Source: Cristatella mucedo (Eukaryota; Bryozoa; Phylactolaemata; Cristatellidae). From it: a stretch of 64,000 bases of DNA. Under the pieces are notes generated by a model. The model searched no databases, was not told where the DNA came from, and saw nothing but the letters and a program-made list of their open reading frames with translations. Numbering within the stretch: the first letter of the stretch is position 1; every line of letters begins with the position of its first letter. Shown one piece after another: positions 1 through 14,099 of this stretch. Where the stretch lies: positions 16,155,001 to 16,219,000 of the forward strand of contig WPIO01000001.1 of assembly GCA_009760855.2 (NCBI GenBank), in the 5' to 3' direction. Made by a program: the position numbers and the translations under genes.

Positions 1-1150
1 CTCAGAGAACTCAATCTCTTTTTAGGTGCTTGACATTTGCTGCAATGGAAACACGATCAAATGGTGAGTGGTTTTTATGTTTGATAAACAACATGAATAA
101 CATGGTTAGGGGTGACATGCACAGGGTCAGCATGAAAGTGTAGTTAGTGGCAGCATGCACAGCGTCAGAAGGCTCAAGCACATGAAGGACGAATCAAAGG
201 GACACACTAAATGTTGTCACAAATAGGTGCCTTTTAAACTTCTTTTTAAACGTGGTCAAATCAGGGGATGTCATAACGCAAGTCAGGAGTGAGTTCCAGG
301 CTTTGTGAGCATACGAACTAAATGCACGGTCTCCAAAGAATTTGAGGTTTGTACAAGATATAGGTAGATTGTTGGATTCCGAAAAGCGGGTGGTACGATG
401 TTTAGGCTGGAGGGGGAGTAGATCTGATCGTTAGGCTGGAGCCAAAGAATGAAGGGAGCTAAAAGTGAGCAAAAAAACCTTGAAGTCGATCCGTTGCTTG
501 ACTGGTAGCCAGTGCAGGTCGGCGAGAAGTGATGTGATGTGGCAACTGCGACGCTCACGACAGACAAGCCTAGCTGCAGAGTTTTGCACCAGCTGTAAGC
601 GCCTGATTGCACAGGCCGGTAGGCCAGCAAGCAGTGAGTTACAGAAGTCAAGAGGGAATGTCACAAATGCATGGACCAACTTAGACGTGGTATCTTATCT
701 AAACAAGCCCGAATTTTAGCAATGTTATGTAGCTGGAAGTCGGCAGACTTGACTGTGGAGCTGATGTGGTCGTCTAATGAAAGGTCACTTTGGAACATGA
801 CACCTAGATTTTGAGCTGATTCAACAGGAGATATGCTGGCAGAGCCAATTTTGAGCGTCGGCCTTTCCAATTTCTGAATCAAACTGGGTTTGCCCATTAC
901 TAGTAAGTTAGTTGTATCATCGTTTAGTTTTAGAAAATTTGCCGCCATCCATGTGCGGATGTCATCAATACATGCAATGTATTGACTTCGTAATGAGTAG
1001 CCTAACAGCAGCTTTTTTTTGAGGGATACAGAGACAAAACCTAAGATTAAGGTAACCTCGATTACGTTAGTTATGCATGGAAGCAGTACATCTATTCGTC
1101 TCAGGTGGAGAACGGTAGCATTGGGGTTTAGGAGGCAATTAGTCGTCACA
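1..1150 (-). mobile_element. LINE-A copy (CR1/L2-group non-LTR retrotransposon), 5'-truncated
   Basis: Read on the minus strand. Frames at 661-1149 carry the end of a reverse-transcriptase ORF (IRTWMAANFLKLNDDTTNLL, then NLGVMFQSDLSLDDH). Frames at 431-679 carry [17 protein letters not shown], and 283-420 the C-terminal part. The 3' UTR reaches the window edge at the conserved TCTGAG end of the tail hairpin. Stops and frameshifts make it non-functional. The 3' end is cut by the window boundary. Confidence 0.85.
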
Positions 1151-1153
1151 GAT

Positions 1154-1752
1154 TGAGAGATGATTCTTGATATATGAGGTCACTAGCAGAAGGCTTGAAA
1201 GAAGAAATTGAGGTAAATCAAAATAATGAGAATGAGAGGTTCAATGCTTACATTATCTTGGCGATGGACTCCGTATCCTATATATCTTTTTCGCACAAAT
1301 AAATAGAGAAACGATCTGCTAGATTTCCACACGGATAACTACGTAAGCTGCAGACCTAGGAGTGGCTTAGTGTCAGCACCAGCGTTTTTGGATTGTGCAT
1401 CCGTGATTTCAATACGTTTTGTGAACTAGACTTAACCTTAGCTATGATGCATTAATACGACCAACCTTAATCGTCGCATGCCAGTTGACGGACACGCAAG
1501 CCTGGGCTTGATAGTCCTGGCTAGTTAAACGTGAGTAGTAAACGATAACGATGTTAACAATGTAGAGTAATGTCTGGGTGAGGGCATAAACACTTCACTT
1601 ATTCAGAGGCATGGACTCATCCAGAACATAATCTGGTGTCATGTGAAAGATTCCACATGTAAAGACAGATCAGACAGGATTGAGCAGAATGTTAAATTTT
1701 TTAGACAGCATCAATTTTACGGGTCTTAGGTTTTGAGATTCACAGATGACTT
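1154..1752. other. No recognisable feature
   Basis: AT-moderate intergenic DNA between two LINE-A pieces. Only short ORFs without recognisable sequence. Confidence 0.6.
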
Positions 1753-1753
1753 T

Positions 1754-2022
1754 TAATAATAATACTGCACTTGATAAAGCGCCCTTAGAGAACTCAATCT
1801 CTCTCTAGGCGCTTTACATTTTCTGCAAAGGGAAATGCAATTGAATGGTGAGTAAAATCATGCTTGAAAAAAACAAACAAAATGAATAATATGGTTGGGG
1901 GTGACATGCACAGGGTCAGCATGCAAATGTGGTTAGTGGCAGCATGCGCAGTGTCAGCACGCATAAGCACATGAAGAATGAATCACAGGGACACACTTAA
2001 CGCTGTCCTAAATAGGTGTGTA
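1754..2022 (-). mobile_element. LINE-A 3' end fragment
   Basis: Begins on the plus strand with (TAA)n, then the hairpin tail (AAGCGCCCTTAGAGAACT...AGGCGCTTT) and the conserved 3' UTR up to CCTAAATAGGTGTGT. No coding part is left. Confidence 0.85.
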
Positions 2023-2611
2023 CCCAAGGGGCACAAACTGCAGAGTAAGTAATGCGCATACGGTCAGATCCGCACACTTTGGTAGCAGCAGGAGTTGACA
2101 GAATGTAGTAGCAGCAGAAAATTTGATCAAGTCTGCTACCTTTGTCCTGAGCGATGCCATGCATGTGATCAACAAAAGAAAGTGAATCAGCCAATTGCCA
2201 GGGGTCCGGTATCTTCAAGAGCTATCGCCATAATTTCTCCGTGACGCATTGACAGCATTGTGCGTGTTCTTAACATGTGGAACGAGCTGAGTTAGAACTT
2301 GTAGTCAAGATAATGGGAAGTGCAGAACACGCCCTGCCTACGTTATTCGAACACATCTACATCAACTACTGAGCTAGCTCTATGGCGACGCTGTAAGCGG
2401 GCCTTTTGGCACAGTGCTTGCAAGCTTTGAAGACCGGTTTTTTTCAATCTAAGCATCAGGTATCGCAGCAGGCAATTACTTTGGTATAGGTCTCGAGGCG
2501 TAATGATCTTACGCGATTGGCTCGTCATTTCGGTGTATCGTGGTCTCGGTCGTGTCGATCTTTCTTCGATCAAAATAAGGCTGACTTGACTGTGAAGCAA
2601 ATGAAGCAAAT

Positions 2612-2686
2612 GTTGCAGCAAATGTAAAGCGCCCAGAAAGAGATCGAGTTCTCTGAGGGCGCTTTATCAAGTGCATTATTATTATG
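2612..2686 (+). mobile_element. LINE-A terminal tail fragment
   Basis: Last 75 bp of the family in the plus orientation: GCAAATGTAAAGCGCC, inner AGAGA/TCTCT stem, GGGCGCTTTATCAAG and (ATT)3. Inverted relative to the fragment at 1754-2022. Confidence 0.85.
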
Positions 2687-2871
2687 ATATCTTCGTACGT
2701 GATCTTACATGCATCTCCAGAATGGAAGCTGATGGTATTTTAATTGCATGCACATATTACAGGCTTAAAGTTTGACTGTGCTTTCACGCAAGCGCACAAA
2801 ATCTCCTCAAAGCCTACAACGCCGCCTAACTCTTAGACCGCACGAGCCGCTACAGCGCTATCGTCACACGT

Positions 2872-3123
2872 TTAGGCGGCGATAGCCGCGGCGTGGATAG
2901 CCGCTGATGCCACGCTTTTCCGAGGATCTAGAAAATATGCGCCGACCAGGTCTGCGTCCTGCTGCTGCAGCGATCGCACAAACAGGGCGGCGGCGAGACG
3001 TTCGGCGACGCATACGCTGCCGCTCTTCCGGTAGTCGGCGCTCGTGGCTAAGACCCCTGGGCTAAGATCCGGTGGCACTTTAAAGATTCTCTGAATGGTA
3101 TGCAAGTAGTTCAGCGTTGCCAT
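2872..3123 (-). CDS. Unassigned 83-aa ORF beside a GC island
   Basis: Minus-strand ORF reading MATLNYLHTIQRIFKVPPDL at its start, then AERLAAALFVRSLQQQDADL and a stop. The ATG directly follows the GC-rich island at 3100-3800, so the island could be its promoter (inference). The sequence is not low-complexity. No family recognised, and a donor site inside it cannot be excluded. Confidence 0.3.
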   Translation of the reverse strand: MATLNYLHTIQRIFKVPPDLSPGVLATSADYRKSGSVCVAERLAAALFVRSLQQQDADLVGAYFLDPRKSVASAAIHAAAIAA

Positions 3124-3800
3124 AAAAGGAACCGCTGACAGACACGTAGCTCCGGCGCGCCGGCGGCGGTGACCCACGCGACCGACGGCGCTCGCTGGCT
3201 GCCGGACCCTCGCTTCCGGATCCGCTGCCGGGGAATATTGCGAGCGCGTGCCCTAACTTTTCTCTCTTTTTTGGTGCGAAAAAACGGCTGCATAGTGCGG
3301 GCAAAGCGGACAGGGAGACGCCGACGCCGGGCGGCGCTTGGCCACGCGCGCACTCGCTTGGGCGGAGCAGCCGGCTGCCGGCCGCGCGGACGCGGCCGCC
3401 CGCGCCCGCGGCTGCTTCCGCCTGCGCCCAGGCCTTTCCGCCTCCTCCGCCCACCTTCCTCCGTCTGCCGCCCGCGATGCCGCGCCGGCGGGCGAGGAGG
3501 TTGCAAGGATTGGCTCGCCCGTCGAGCGATAAAATACTTGCACTGGAAATTTCGCGACGCGCGTCATCGAATTAGCAGGCGCCCGCGTGCGCTCAACTCA
3601 GGCGGAAGGGCTACCCGTGTAGCGCGCGCTCTCGCCAGCGAGGGTTTCACGCCTCGCGCCGGGCGCGCGGCGGCGCGCTGGCGGTCGGTCGCGAGCTGCG
3701 CCGAAAGGAGGCGAAGATATTTCGAGTCGCGCAGATCGCGCTCATGCGCGACCAAGCTGCTCGCGCATCCCAAGCGCTCTTCACCAAGTGGACGTGCAAG
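3100..3800. other. GC-rich, CpG-rich island
   Basis: Dense CG dinucleotides. ORFs cover most frames on both strands (for example a 268-codon plus-strand frame) but are compositional: arginine/alanine/proline-rich without motifs. Could be a promoter for the minus-strand ORF that starts at 3123. Confidence 0.55.
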
Positions 3801-4159
3801 TTTGGTCGAATGTACGCTACTTGCGATGATTGCGATGATTATTTTGTTTCCAAGAGTCGATTTTCCGTCGATTTTAAGCCAGAATCACCTTAGGCTACTG
3901 CACATTTTGGCACATACTGCTAACTTTACAATTTGTTACTTCCAAGGGACTCTTAAGGTTACGCGAGCGTTTTAAAAAAGTTTGCATTGTAATCCCAATC
4001 TCTACCAGTTGTGCATACTGGTCGGATGCTACATCAGAAAAAAAAACTGGCGCAGGCATCAACTGATGGTATCCAAACGTGCACAGTGCTTGAGTGCAGC
4101 AGCCTCTTCAATCTTGCATCGCTGCAGCCAGTCCTAGTTATCAGTTATAACGACGATAA

Positions 4160-4650
4160 GGATGTTGTATCGCATCCTTAGAGAACTAAATCTCCTGTTC
4201 GGCACTTTAAACGCGATGCAAAGAAAGCTTGTCAATTGGTTAGGGATACAATGCACAGTGTCAGCATGCATAAGAACTCGAAGGAAAATTCGCACCCACC
4301 AAGGAGCCAGCAAATGCCGCGATGCTTTGGGGGAGCAAGAAGGATTTTGGCTTCTTTTTAAAAATTATTTCGAGTCAGGGGATGCTGTCACGTCGGTCGG
4401 GAGTGAGTCAATTCGTTGCTTGATAAAGAGCCAGTGATCGGATGTCGGTGAGATGTGGTGTACAGTGGCAACTGCGACGCTCACGACAGACAAGCTTTGG
4501 TGGCTGCAGAGTTTTTCGCCGCCTGCTAGTGCCTTATTGCTCTGGTCGGAAGACCTGCGAATAGTAAGTTATAACAGTCGAAATGGGATGTCATAAATGC
4601 AAGGACTCGCTTGGATGTGGTATTCCTGTTTAGACAGTTCCGAGTTTTCT
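4160..4650 (-). mobile_element. Old LINE-A remnant
   Basis: Minus-strand match to the 3' UTR and end of the RT ORF: CTTAGAGAACTAAATCTC tail, then CAGTGGCAACTGCGACGCTC and GACAGACAAGC. Strongly diverged with internal loss. Confidence 0.75.
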
Positions 4651-4930
4651 TTTAATGAAAGGTCTCGCGGGAACCACTTTCTTGACGATTAACCGCAATC
4701 AGCTATTCCTACGCTAATTAGCCTCTTGGCAGTCATCCCGACTCGGCTCAACGTCTTGCTTGAGACGAGGGAGGTGCTGCGGACAAGCGAGCTCGCGTCG
4801 AGCGCGAGCCCCTCACGCTACGACGGCGTCGCGCGCAATTTCCCAGCGTGATGGCTACGCGCAAGTTCTTATGGATTTACAGTAGGGGATATTTTAGGTG
4901 ACCGACTGCAAGTTGATACGTTACGCGTCA

Positions 4931-6150
<1,220 letters not shown>

Positions 6151-6975
6151 CCCTCGCGCGCAACCTTCAAGTGCTTTCAGAGGAGTAGAGCAGTTACATA
6201 TACACACGACGTCGAGTATTTTAACAACTAAACGGGAAATAAAGCCCACTGAAGGATCTTAAATTGAGGCCCCGCCAAAACTTTATTAATTACAGCTCTG
6301 GTATCGTCATAATGCATATGCCTTACAGAGTGAGTTTTGAAGAATGCTGTAATGCTCTTTTGGTATTCTTTAACAGTCAATTGAATCTAGAGAATGAATT
6401 TTATGCAATAAGGTCAGAAAATGTACTAGTAGCCTTGCTATATAGGTTGCTTCTATGCTACGTGCTGTCTCAAAAAACAGTAGGCCTCACCACTGTGCGG
6501 TTTTTTTTCTAGAAAGACAGGGTCATCAGAAAATACGTACACTTCCTTTTAGAGTAAAGCAACGAGTGAATTGCTAGGCGGCGATTATAGCTGGCTTCTA
6601 GTTGGCTTCACGTTGGCTTTAGTCCTGTCAGCAGCGCTGTGCACAACCCATGTCAAGAAAAGCGACAACAAGTCGGCAAGAAATCAGTGGCTACGCCTCC
6701 AAGTTACGTATATAAATATCGGAAAATAAGTCGTGTATTACCACAGCACAAGCGAGACTCGTAGAGCGCAACAGATGCGGAGCCCTCTCGGTGGTGCGGA
6801 CGGGTCCGCATCCGGCAGCGAAAACCCTCCTCCTCTGAATAGCGCCTTCCAGCTCCAAGACCCATTTCCGGAACCCTTTCGCGCCTACCAGCGCCGAGAG
6901 CGCCTCCGGCTCGAGTTAAAACCAGCGCCGCACTCCAAATTACGCAATCCCATGCTTGAAGCCGCTAATGACGTA

Positions 6976-7125
6976 GCCCGCTTTCTCTTTGTTGCGTGAG
7001 ATGAAGTCTGTTGGCTACCAAATGCGTACCGAAAGCCGCTTAGGTTGCGATTGCGCTACGCATACAAAACTCTCCATCGTAACATCCACTTGTGGCTTTG
7101 TATAGTTACAAACGGAGATGCATAT
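6976..7125 (+). mobile_element. LINE-B 3' UTR fragment
   Basis: Shares CTTTCTCTTTGTTGCGTGAG, GAAGTCTGTTGGCTACC and the following ~100 bp with the 3' ends of LINE-B copies at 26660-26816 and 58870-59036. Confidence 0.8.
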
Positions 7126-7129
7126 TCCA

Positions 7130-8100
7130 AGCCAAAAGGGCCATCGGCCACCGGAGCTGGCGCGCTCGGCAGCGCTCGGCGGCACTTGGCGACAACCAGC
7201 AACAAGCAGCGAGAGCATCGAGCAGGCCATTCGACTGCGGTCGAATCTACGCTGCTGCTTGATGCTGACTGCGTATTTCACATTCCACTGCCGTGTTGTC
7301 GTCCGCTGCTGATGGCGCCGCTGTCCTGCCCGTACAGGCGGACACAGGCGGCTCGTCTTTCGCGCCCTCGAAAAATACCCGCCGGTAAACTGCTCGGTCG
7401 ACGATTTGCGGATTTAGGGACAGCGGACACTTGCAGCTTCCGGCGGACCCCGGGAGACAATCTCACGCTTGAAGCCACTAATGACGCCGCATTTGGTAGC
7501 CAACAGACTTCATCTCGCGCACAAAGAGCTCCGCGCTCAGCCGAACGCTCGGCGTGTAGGCATGAGCGAGCGCGGAGACACGCGCCGCGGTCTAGAGTTT
7601 GCCTTCCCGTAGCGCGCTCCCAGTTGCGCCCTTGCGTCGAAATCCTTCCACAGAAACCGCGCTGCTGCGTGCAGCTGCTGGCTGCAGCCATGACAGGTAT
7701 CATGGGCGCCAGGGCAGATAACTCCGGCAATGGCTGCAGCAGCGTCGGGCCGCCGGCTGAGGGACAGTGAAAGACAACTTGATTCAGCTTAGAGGAGACG
7801 GGCGACGAGCCTTAAAGTGGTAGCCGCCGTCGTTATCGAGGGAGTGTAGCGGAAAGTTTCGAATAAATACTTGAGACGCCGTTCATGGCCGCTAAGATGG
7901 CCTTCCTGGCCAAAATGGCTCGCCTAGCTCTGCCTTGATACCGGTCGAGCAGTAGCGAGCTCACGCCCACTCACTTCTCGATCGACCGCGCTCGTCCGAG
8001 CTAGCGAGCGAGCGGCCTCACGATGGCAGCTAGCGAGAGGCTCGCTGTGACAAGCTGCTCATTAGTTGCCACAGGAAATAGTTCTTAGGCGCTGGCCTAG
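7130..8100. other. GC-rich segment without an identified gene
   Basis: CpG-rich. A 241-codon plus-strand frame (7045-7770) and a 150-codon minus-strand frame (7278-7730) overlap and show no motif. I see no convincing gene. Confidence 0.4.
7488..7533 (-). mobile_element. LINE-B 3' UTR fragment, inverted relative to the copy at 6976
   Basis: Minus-strand GAGATGAAGTCTGTTGG and CTACCAAATGCG match the copy at 6993-7027. Both pieces are preceded in the plus sense by GCTTGAAGCC(G/A)CTAATGACG. Confidence 0.75.
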
Positions 8101-10122
8101 AATGGGTGGGTCGTCGTCGTTCAATGGTAACGTGCACGGCTTTGCAAGCGCTCGTTAGCTGGCTCACTGAGCCCAGCGGATATTGGCGCTTTTTCATCGA
8201 TACGCATCGCCCTCGGTTGGAAGCGCGTCGTCCACTGTCAATGGGTTTTCACGTACCTTCTTTGCTATTGGTCGTTTATGAGTGTGGGATCTGTGCGCTT
8301 CGTCAGCTAGCCGTCTTTAATACGCCGCGGTGTGCTCGCATAATTCGACTCAGTAAGAGCTTATCTTCCCGAGCCAGTATTCGAACGCGGTCAACTGTGC
8401 GCTGCACTGACTGTAGTAAGAAACATGAACTTCGGTGGGTCTCTGTGAAGAGAACGTCAGTACAGGACGACCGTTGGCCAATTATCAACGAAAAAGTTAA
8501 ATGACGGCGCTAAATGTCGCCAGATTTTACTTTTTGACGGGATGCGTTTACTAGGTGCACGTATCCGGAAAGATAACTTTGCTACTGCACCGAGAATGCA
8601 ATGAAGGCTGACGCCTATTCCGCACATTTCCATTGTGGTGGGTGAGGATCTGATCTGGTGCTCTATAAACATAAGATCAGTTGGAACTTGAGTCAGCCAA
8701 CGAAAAATTCTTCACTAGACCTGACGATCCGGTTTTTGGAGTTAGTTGACGGCCGGAGCTGAAAACAGCGTTGATGTTCTGGTGCAGCAGTGGCCGGGAC
8801 TGTAACTCTGCTATGCATTCAGCTATTGATGGCTGCTTATCCTGACTAGTTCCTGCCTACCTATATGCGCCGCTGAAAGCTGCTTCTACGGCCGCCGAAC
8901 TAGCCGAGCTTCTCCGTGGGCGTGCTAATCAACTGCCGGCGGCCACACGACTCGCTCCTCGGCTTCCCTGTCCTTGTGCGAAGAACAATCCGACGCGCGA
9001 CATTACGCGCGCCATTGTGCAGGGAACTTAGGACCATCGTAACGAAGCTTAGAGAAATCGTCGTTTAAGTAACACGATTTGTATCCACCTGCTTTTTAAA
9101 CTGCTTTATTCTTACAGACCGTTGAATGCATTCTTTCATCGTAGGCTCTAGCTTCATTCTTTTATCTTAGGCTTTAGGTTCTAGCGTGTCCACGAAGGAT
9201 TGGAGGAATTCCTAGCCGCTCTTCAGGCTGTAGGTCTGTGGCCTAAGTACCTCGTCAAGTCACAAAGCGAAAAAACTCTAGCATGGTCGAGTCAGAGACT
9301 CGAGAAATGAGGAATGGCCACTACGGCAACACTCGGCTCGTGAGCGGAATTCCGTGAATTGTGCGGTCAACAGTAAAAAGGATAGACGATGGATAATTTG
9401 GTTGAAGTCCGAACAAAAATCTTTACAACTAGAGGAGATTGATGAAAATTTAACATACATTTCTATATTATCTCAAGTAGTCCAGTAGTCTGTTCACACA
9501 ATTTGATTTCGACTCGACGGCAGGACAATATCATTACCGGCTTTGCAATGCTTTACAAAGTCACGTGATTGAATGCGCGACCTCTCTTACCGTACCAATA
9601 TGTAATTGACCCTTCAGTCGGCCAGAGTAGGTAACATGCGACTGGAAGGACAGCTGCTTGCAGCATACTCACCAAGCGCGAGTCGCTTTTACTCCTGCTT
9701 TTGCCCCAGCTCCTTGTCGACGACTAATGAAACGGCCCGCTATCGCTTGGCTGAAATGAGCGTGCGCTAGTGAGCAATGCGTTCATCACACCGTGGGCAT
9801 GACCTTGGCACTAAACACCGGAAGAAAAAGAAAGAGAGATCGAACGTTAGATCCTTAGATTGGATAGGATGCACGACCGAGCTACTTACGTCGAGCTTCG
9901 CTTCGGGGTGGGGAGGGGAATATATTTGCTTTGGCAAACTGACAACCGGCCGTCTTGTCTTTTACGCTTTGCGGCATTAAAACTATCAGGTCTGCTTTAA
10001 AGTAATGCTGCTGAATGCTAGGCTCATTGGCACTTAACGCTTGGCACGTTGCCCATTTGTGTGAGGGTCTAACTGGCACGAAGAGGCGCTCACTTACGCG
10101 CTCTCTCGCCCGCTCTCTTTCG

Positions 10123-10162
<40 letters not shown>

Positions 10163-12230
10163 CGCTCTCGCTCTCTCGCGCTCTCGCGCGCGCTCTCTCT
10201 CTCTCGCTCTCTCTCTCTCATGGAAATGCACACACCAGGTTTTCGCGAGCGTTGCTTATCATTGATCGGAAACCGAGTACCCGAGCAAAGCTGGCTCGGC
10301 GGAGGCACGGCTGCTGCTGCACGCAGCCTGCCCACTTGACGGCGTCGCCACTGTGCGCGCACACAAGAGACCGCCACTTTCAGAAATCTGAAGAGGCCTA
10401 GAGTCACGCCTCGCCTTTCACGTGCTCGCGCTCCGCCATAATAGCGCAACACTCTATAGAGCGGCGCTGTATTGACAGAGCGCGTACTTGAAGGCTCGTG
10501 CAGTCTCTCAGAGCTCAGCTGATCGATGAACAGCTGATCTTGTTGCCTGCTTTTTGTACCCCCGAGAGAGCGAGCGGGTCACACGCAACACTCAAGTATC
10601 TATAACTCGACCGCGGTCGTCGACGGTGGTTTGGTAGCGTCACAAGTTGTGTGAAAACCTAAAATTGAGCGAGAGCTGTCTAGAGACTCGTCAATTTAAT
10701 TAGCTTTAACGCGTGCATGAATGTTTTTGCACGTTCAAATTGTTCTGGTCTGCGCTCAGAGCGAAGGTACTATTCACACGTGCATTCCCCGTTCTAGATT
10801 TAGGCCGTTTATTGCGCAAGACAGCAAACGCGCGGCATACTGCAGACGAACGCCTGCAGCGGCCATTAGAAGTTCGGTCATTTCTAGACGCAGCAGCGTG
10901 CCAAAAGTTGCTTTCTCTACGTAGACCAAGAAGCGGGGACCGAGAACTTGAGACGCGTTAAGCAGACTGATCAGACCAGAGCTGCAGCGCACGGGTTAGC
11001 GTCAGCCACGGCAAGGGCCAATAATTAATACTTCCCGGTTTCGCGCCGCGCACAGGCGTCTATGCGCAAGTAAAAATGAGCTTGTGCTGACATCGCACTC
11101 GGGCTTGTTGGCGCGAATTTTCAGCCCAGCCCTGACCGTGACCCTGACCCTGACGGCGAGCGGGTCTCTCTTCGCGGATAGCAAGTCGACGTAAATCGTT
11201 TTGTACCCTGCGCCGCTCGTCCCAGATTACCAGTCGAGGTCTTGCTGCGACACAACTGCGCCCTTCCGGAACATATTGCGTCACAAAATTTGTCATCGGC
11301 GAGCTGTACGCGCGAGCGCCGAGTCGCCGCCCCGAATGGCGGCAGCGCATAGAGTGCATGCGTGAGGTGCAAACCGACCGCGAAGGCGCCGAAATCCGCC
11401 GCATACCGCTGTGCGTGCTGCTGCGACCGATTACCGGCTCCGTGAGCGAAAACTGCGTGTGCATGCATGCTCTAGCCATCAGCTACGAGGACTGCTTGAG
11501 CGATGAGCAAGAACTGGGTAGACGCCAAGGTAATCGCGCGATGTTCTCCGGCGAAAGTTAATGGAAAAGCTACGATTCGGCCATTTGGATGGCTGGTGCA
11601 GCTTCATTGTCATTGGCTTTACCCGGCTTAGGAATTCAGTCGCAAAGGTGGTGGCTGTCATCTGAAACTGTCTGTACTTATTACCTGTCGCCGATATTAG
11701 ACACCGTGTTGCTAATAAGGCTTTAAGTCATCGTAGAACTGGGAGCTTGCCAACTTCTAGCCAGCATTATCCATCGTGACCTCTGTGGGCGCGGCTGCGT
11801 TATTGCGAACAGCAAATACGGCACCATTCATGCGAGCAGGCAGCCCACTTTCTTCTATGGATTCTGTACCGGCAGAAGGAAATCAAGCCCGGTAGCCAGA
11901 GTCTGTTTATATTTTCTTTAAATAAGCACGTTTTGAGATATATTTTCGGCTTACAGTTTTTCCCCAAACCCTAAAACCTATACACCAAACGCCGAGCCAG
12001 AAAAACTGCAAAACTAATCAAACCGTAAACCAAAAAACGTACAGCCCTCAACACTATACCCTAAACCATAAACGAAGAGATAGCTCTTAAACGTGTTTAT
12101 TTCACGTAAATATAAACAGAATCTGGCTCCCTTTTTTAAAATTCTTATAAGTGTACAGTGCAGAACATGGGCTGTCTCAACGTAAAATGACACCGCCTTA
12201 ACCGTTCTCAAAGCTATGGTAGATGCGCAT
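8101..12230. other. Unassigned intergenic DNA
   Basis: Contains a (CT)n-rich tract (10124-10220) and short ORFs (the longest 132 codons at 8106-8504 plus and 139 codons at 11060-11479 minus), none with recognisable sequence. The 10.6-11.6 kb part is moderately CpG-rich. Confidence 0.5.
10124..10220. repeat. (CT)n-rich microsatellite
   Basis: CT dinucleotide repeat with interspersed CG, running through short ORFs on both strands. Confidence 0.95.
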
Positions 12231-12235
12231 GAATA

Positions 12236-12415
12236 CGTCTCATTGGTCATCTTTTACTCCGCCCCATTACCGGTAACATCTTTGCTTAGTCTTGGTGCAG
12301 TTCAGAATGGATCCGCTGTGGCGAACGCGTTCATTAACCTTGGCGCGCATGTGCCGCGTCCGTGAGTCAAAACCGAGATATAAAGACTGGTTTAAAATAT
12401 GTCTGTCAAATTATC
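12236..12415 (+). repeat. Dispersed repeat, copy 1 (pairs with 31066-31245)
   Basis: Shares with the second copy CATTGGTCA, an interrupted CCGCCCC, CTTGGTG, GCGTCCGTGAGTCAAAA and TCTGTCAA in the same order and spacing. Class unknown. Confidence 0.6.
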
Positions 12416-12419
12416 GAAA

Positions 12420-14080
12420 GCCTCAGCTGTAAGGGAGGCTAAAAACTTGCGGTTTTACTGCGCTTGCCGCTCGGCCCGCGGCCTGGTTGCCATCCGTTCG
12501 TAATATATTGGTGTACGTAACTCTTGCATTACGTTAGCATGCGTTTCGCGTGTTCCGCTTAAGAACGCGTAGGCGAGCCTGTGGCAAAATCGTAGCCTTG
12601 CCGACGGAAGCCACACGTTTAAGCCTACTAGGGGCTTCGTGAATTTCTGGCCTTGCGAATAACGAATGTGTGCACTCGATATGAGCGCAGGCCTCTTCAT
12701 GAATTGCGTACGCGCAAATACGAGCAATGGTTGTCAGACTAGGAACTGCTTAAAGAACATCATATAATAGATATTAAATGGCTGACAATATTTTTTCAGT
12801 GAGCACGACGTTCGTTGATTGGCGTGCATGTGTTCTGGAATTTACTTATCGTGCCTTAGCAACTTGTGAAGAACATTTGGTTTTACTTTTTGCAAAAATA
12901 GACAGCTGTGCTTGCAAATTGACTTTCTTAAACAATTCTGGTGTGTAGTGAAAATTCTGTGGACTTTTACAAGGCCGAGATTATTCGTCACAGTGGGAGA
13001 GTAAATATGGTTCTCGCGCCATATTGATTTGACACTTTTAATGGCCAAATGCTAGCTGCGGTTTCTAAACCAGTCGTCTGCATCGACACTTTTCCGACTC
13101 CTCAGCTTTGCTCTGCCTTATGCCGTAGACGAAAGATAAGTTGAGCTCAGTAACGGGTATATGTGGCACGACGGAAGCTTTCGTCTGAAGTGACCTGTAA
13201 CCTAAATCTAATGCAACAGTGCAGCGAGGGTTCCCGTACTACATCCGGGTCCGGTTCGGTTGCTCGTGCAAGCCGGTAAACCAACTTCCTCGGCAGTGTT
13301 GCATACTGGCATATGACGTGAGATAAGAAGCGATTGAATTAAAAAAACCTACACAAATGTTATTGAACGAACCTTATTAAATTACTGCAAAGTAATCATT
13401 ACGAGTTCACGGGCAAGCAGTATGCGTCTTTGCATTACCGATTACGAGCAATTTGAGACCCTGTCTTTCTGAGCTGGTTTGAGGTTAAATGCTAGCTGAA
13501 GGCTGGGCGTGGATTTCGAATGCACCAAACTGCTGTCTGAACGGGTCAACATGGACCATTAAAGTGCGAGCTCTGCTCAGCAAGGATGTTGACCATGAGC
13601 GAGTTGCAGCTGACAACTATACTCTACATGTAGTACATGTACCCTGGAATATCAATTGCTGATGCAAAGCGAATGCTGTACAGAAGCTTATAACCCAATT
13701 ACAAAGCTTATTACACTTTTAGTTATAAATTGAAAGCCTCGAATGGGAGAAATAGTTAATCAGCCTTTTCAGCCAAAAGCTAAACATGGTGCTCTGGTGT
13801 AGTGAACCTGCTTTCACATTAGGTCATCTTTGAATGGAGCTCACATAGTGGCATGGCATAAAATGCTAGCTGTTTCGACCGGAAGCCGGCGAGTTTCAGC
13901 ACATTTTAAGGTCGAGTTTGCTTCCATATTGAGTCATTCTGTGCTAACAGGAATGCAGAATAATGCTTTAGCATTAAATCTTGATCAAAGCTCTCAAAAT
14001 GTGTCACCAATATACGAAAAAAATGGCACCAATGCGAGCTTTTCAGTAGTTTGTTTAAGAGCAGCTGTTACCAGTACCGT
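12420..14080. other. No recognisable feature
   Basis: AT-moderate DNA with only short unsupported ORFs. Confidence 0.5.
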
Positions 14081-14099
14081 GAAAGCTCTCATAATCGCA

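Noticed and set aside
3169-3975. 268-codon plus-strand ORF, Arg/Ala/Pro-rich
   Set aside because: The opposite and other frames are equally open, there is no ordered motif, and composition explains it (CpG island).
7045-7770. 241-codon plus-strand ORF
   Set aside because: It starts inside a LINE-B tail fragment and overlaps an equally long minus-strand frame, with no recognisable motif.
11970-12075. CCCTAAA motifs resembling telomere repeats
   Set aside because: There are only isolated copies in A/C-rich DNA and no tandem array, so this is not an interstitial telomere.
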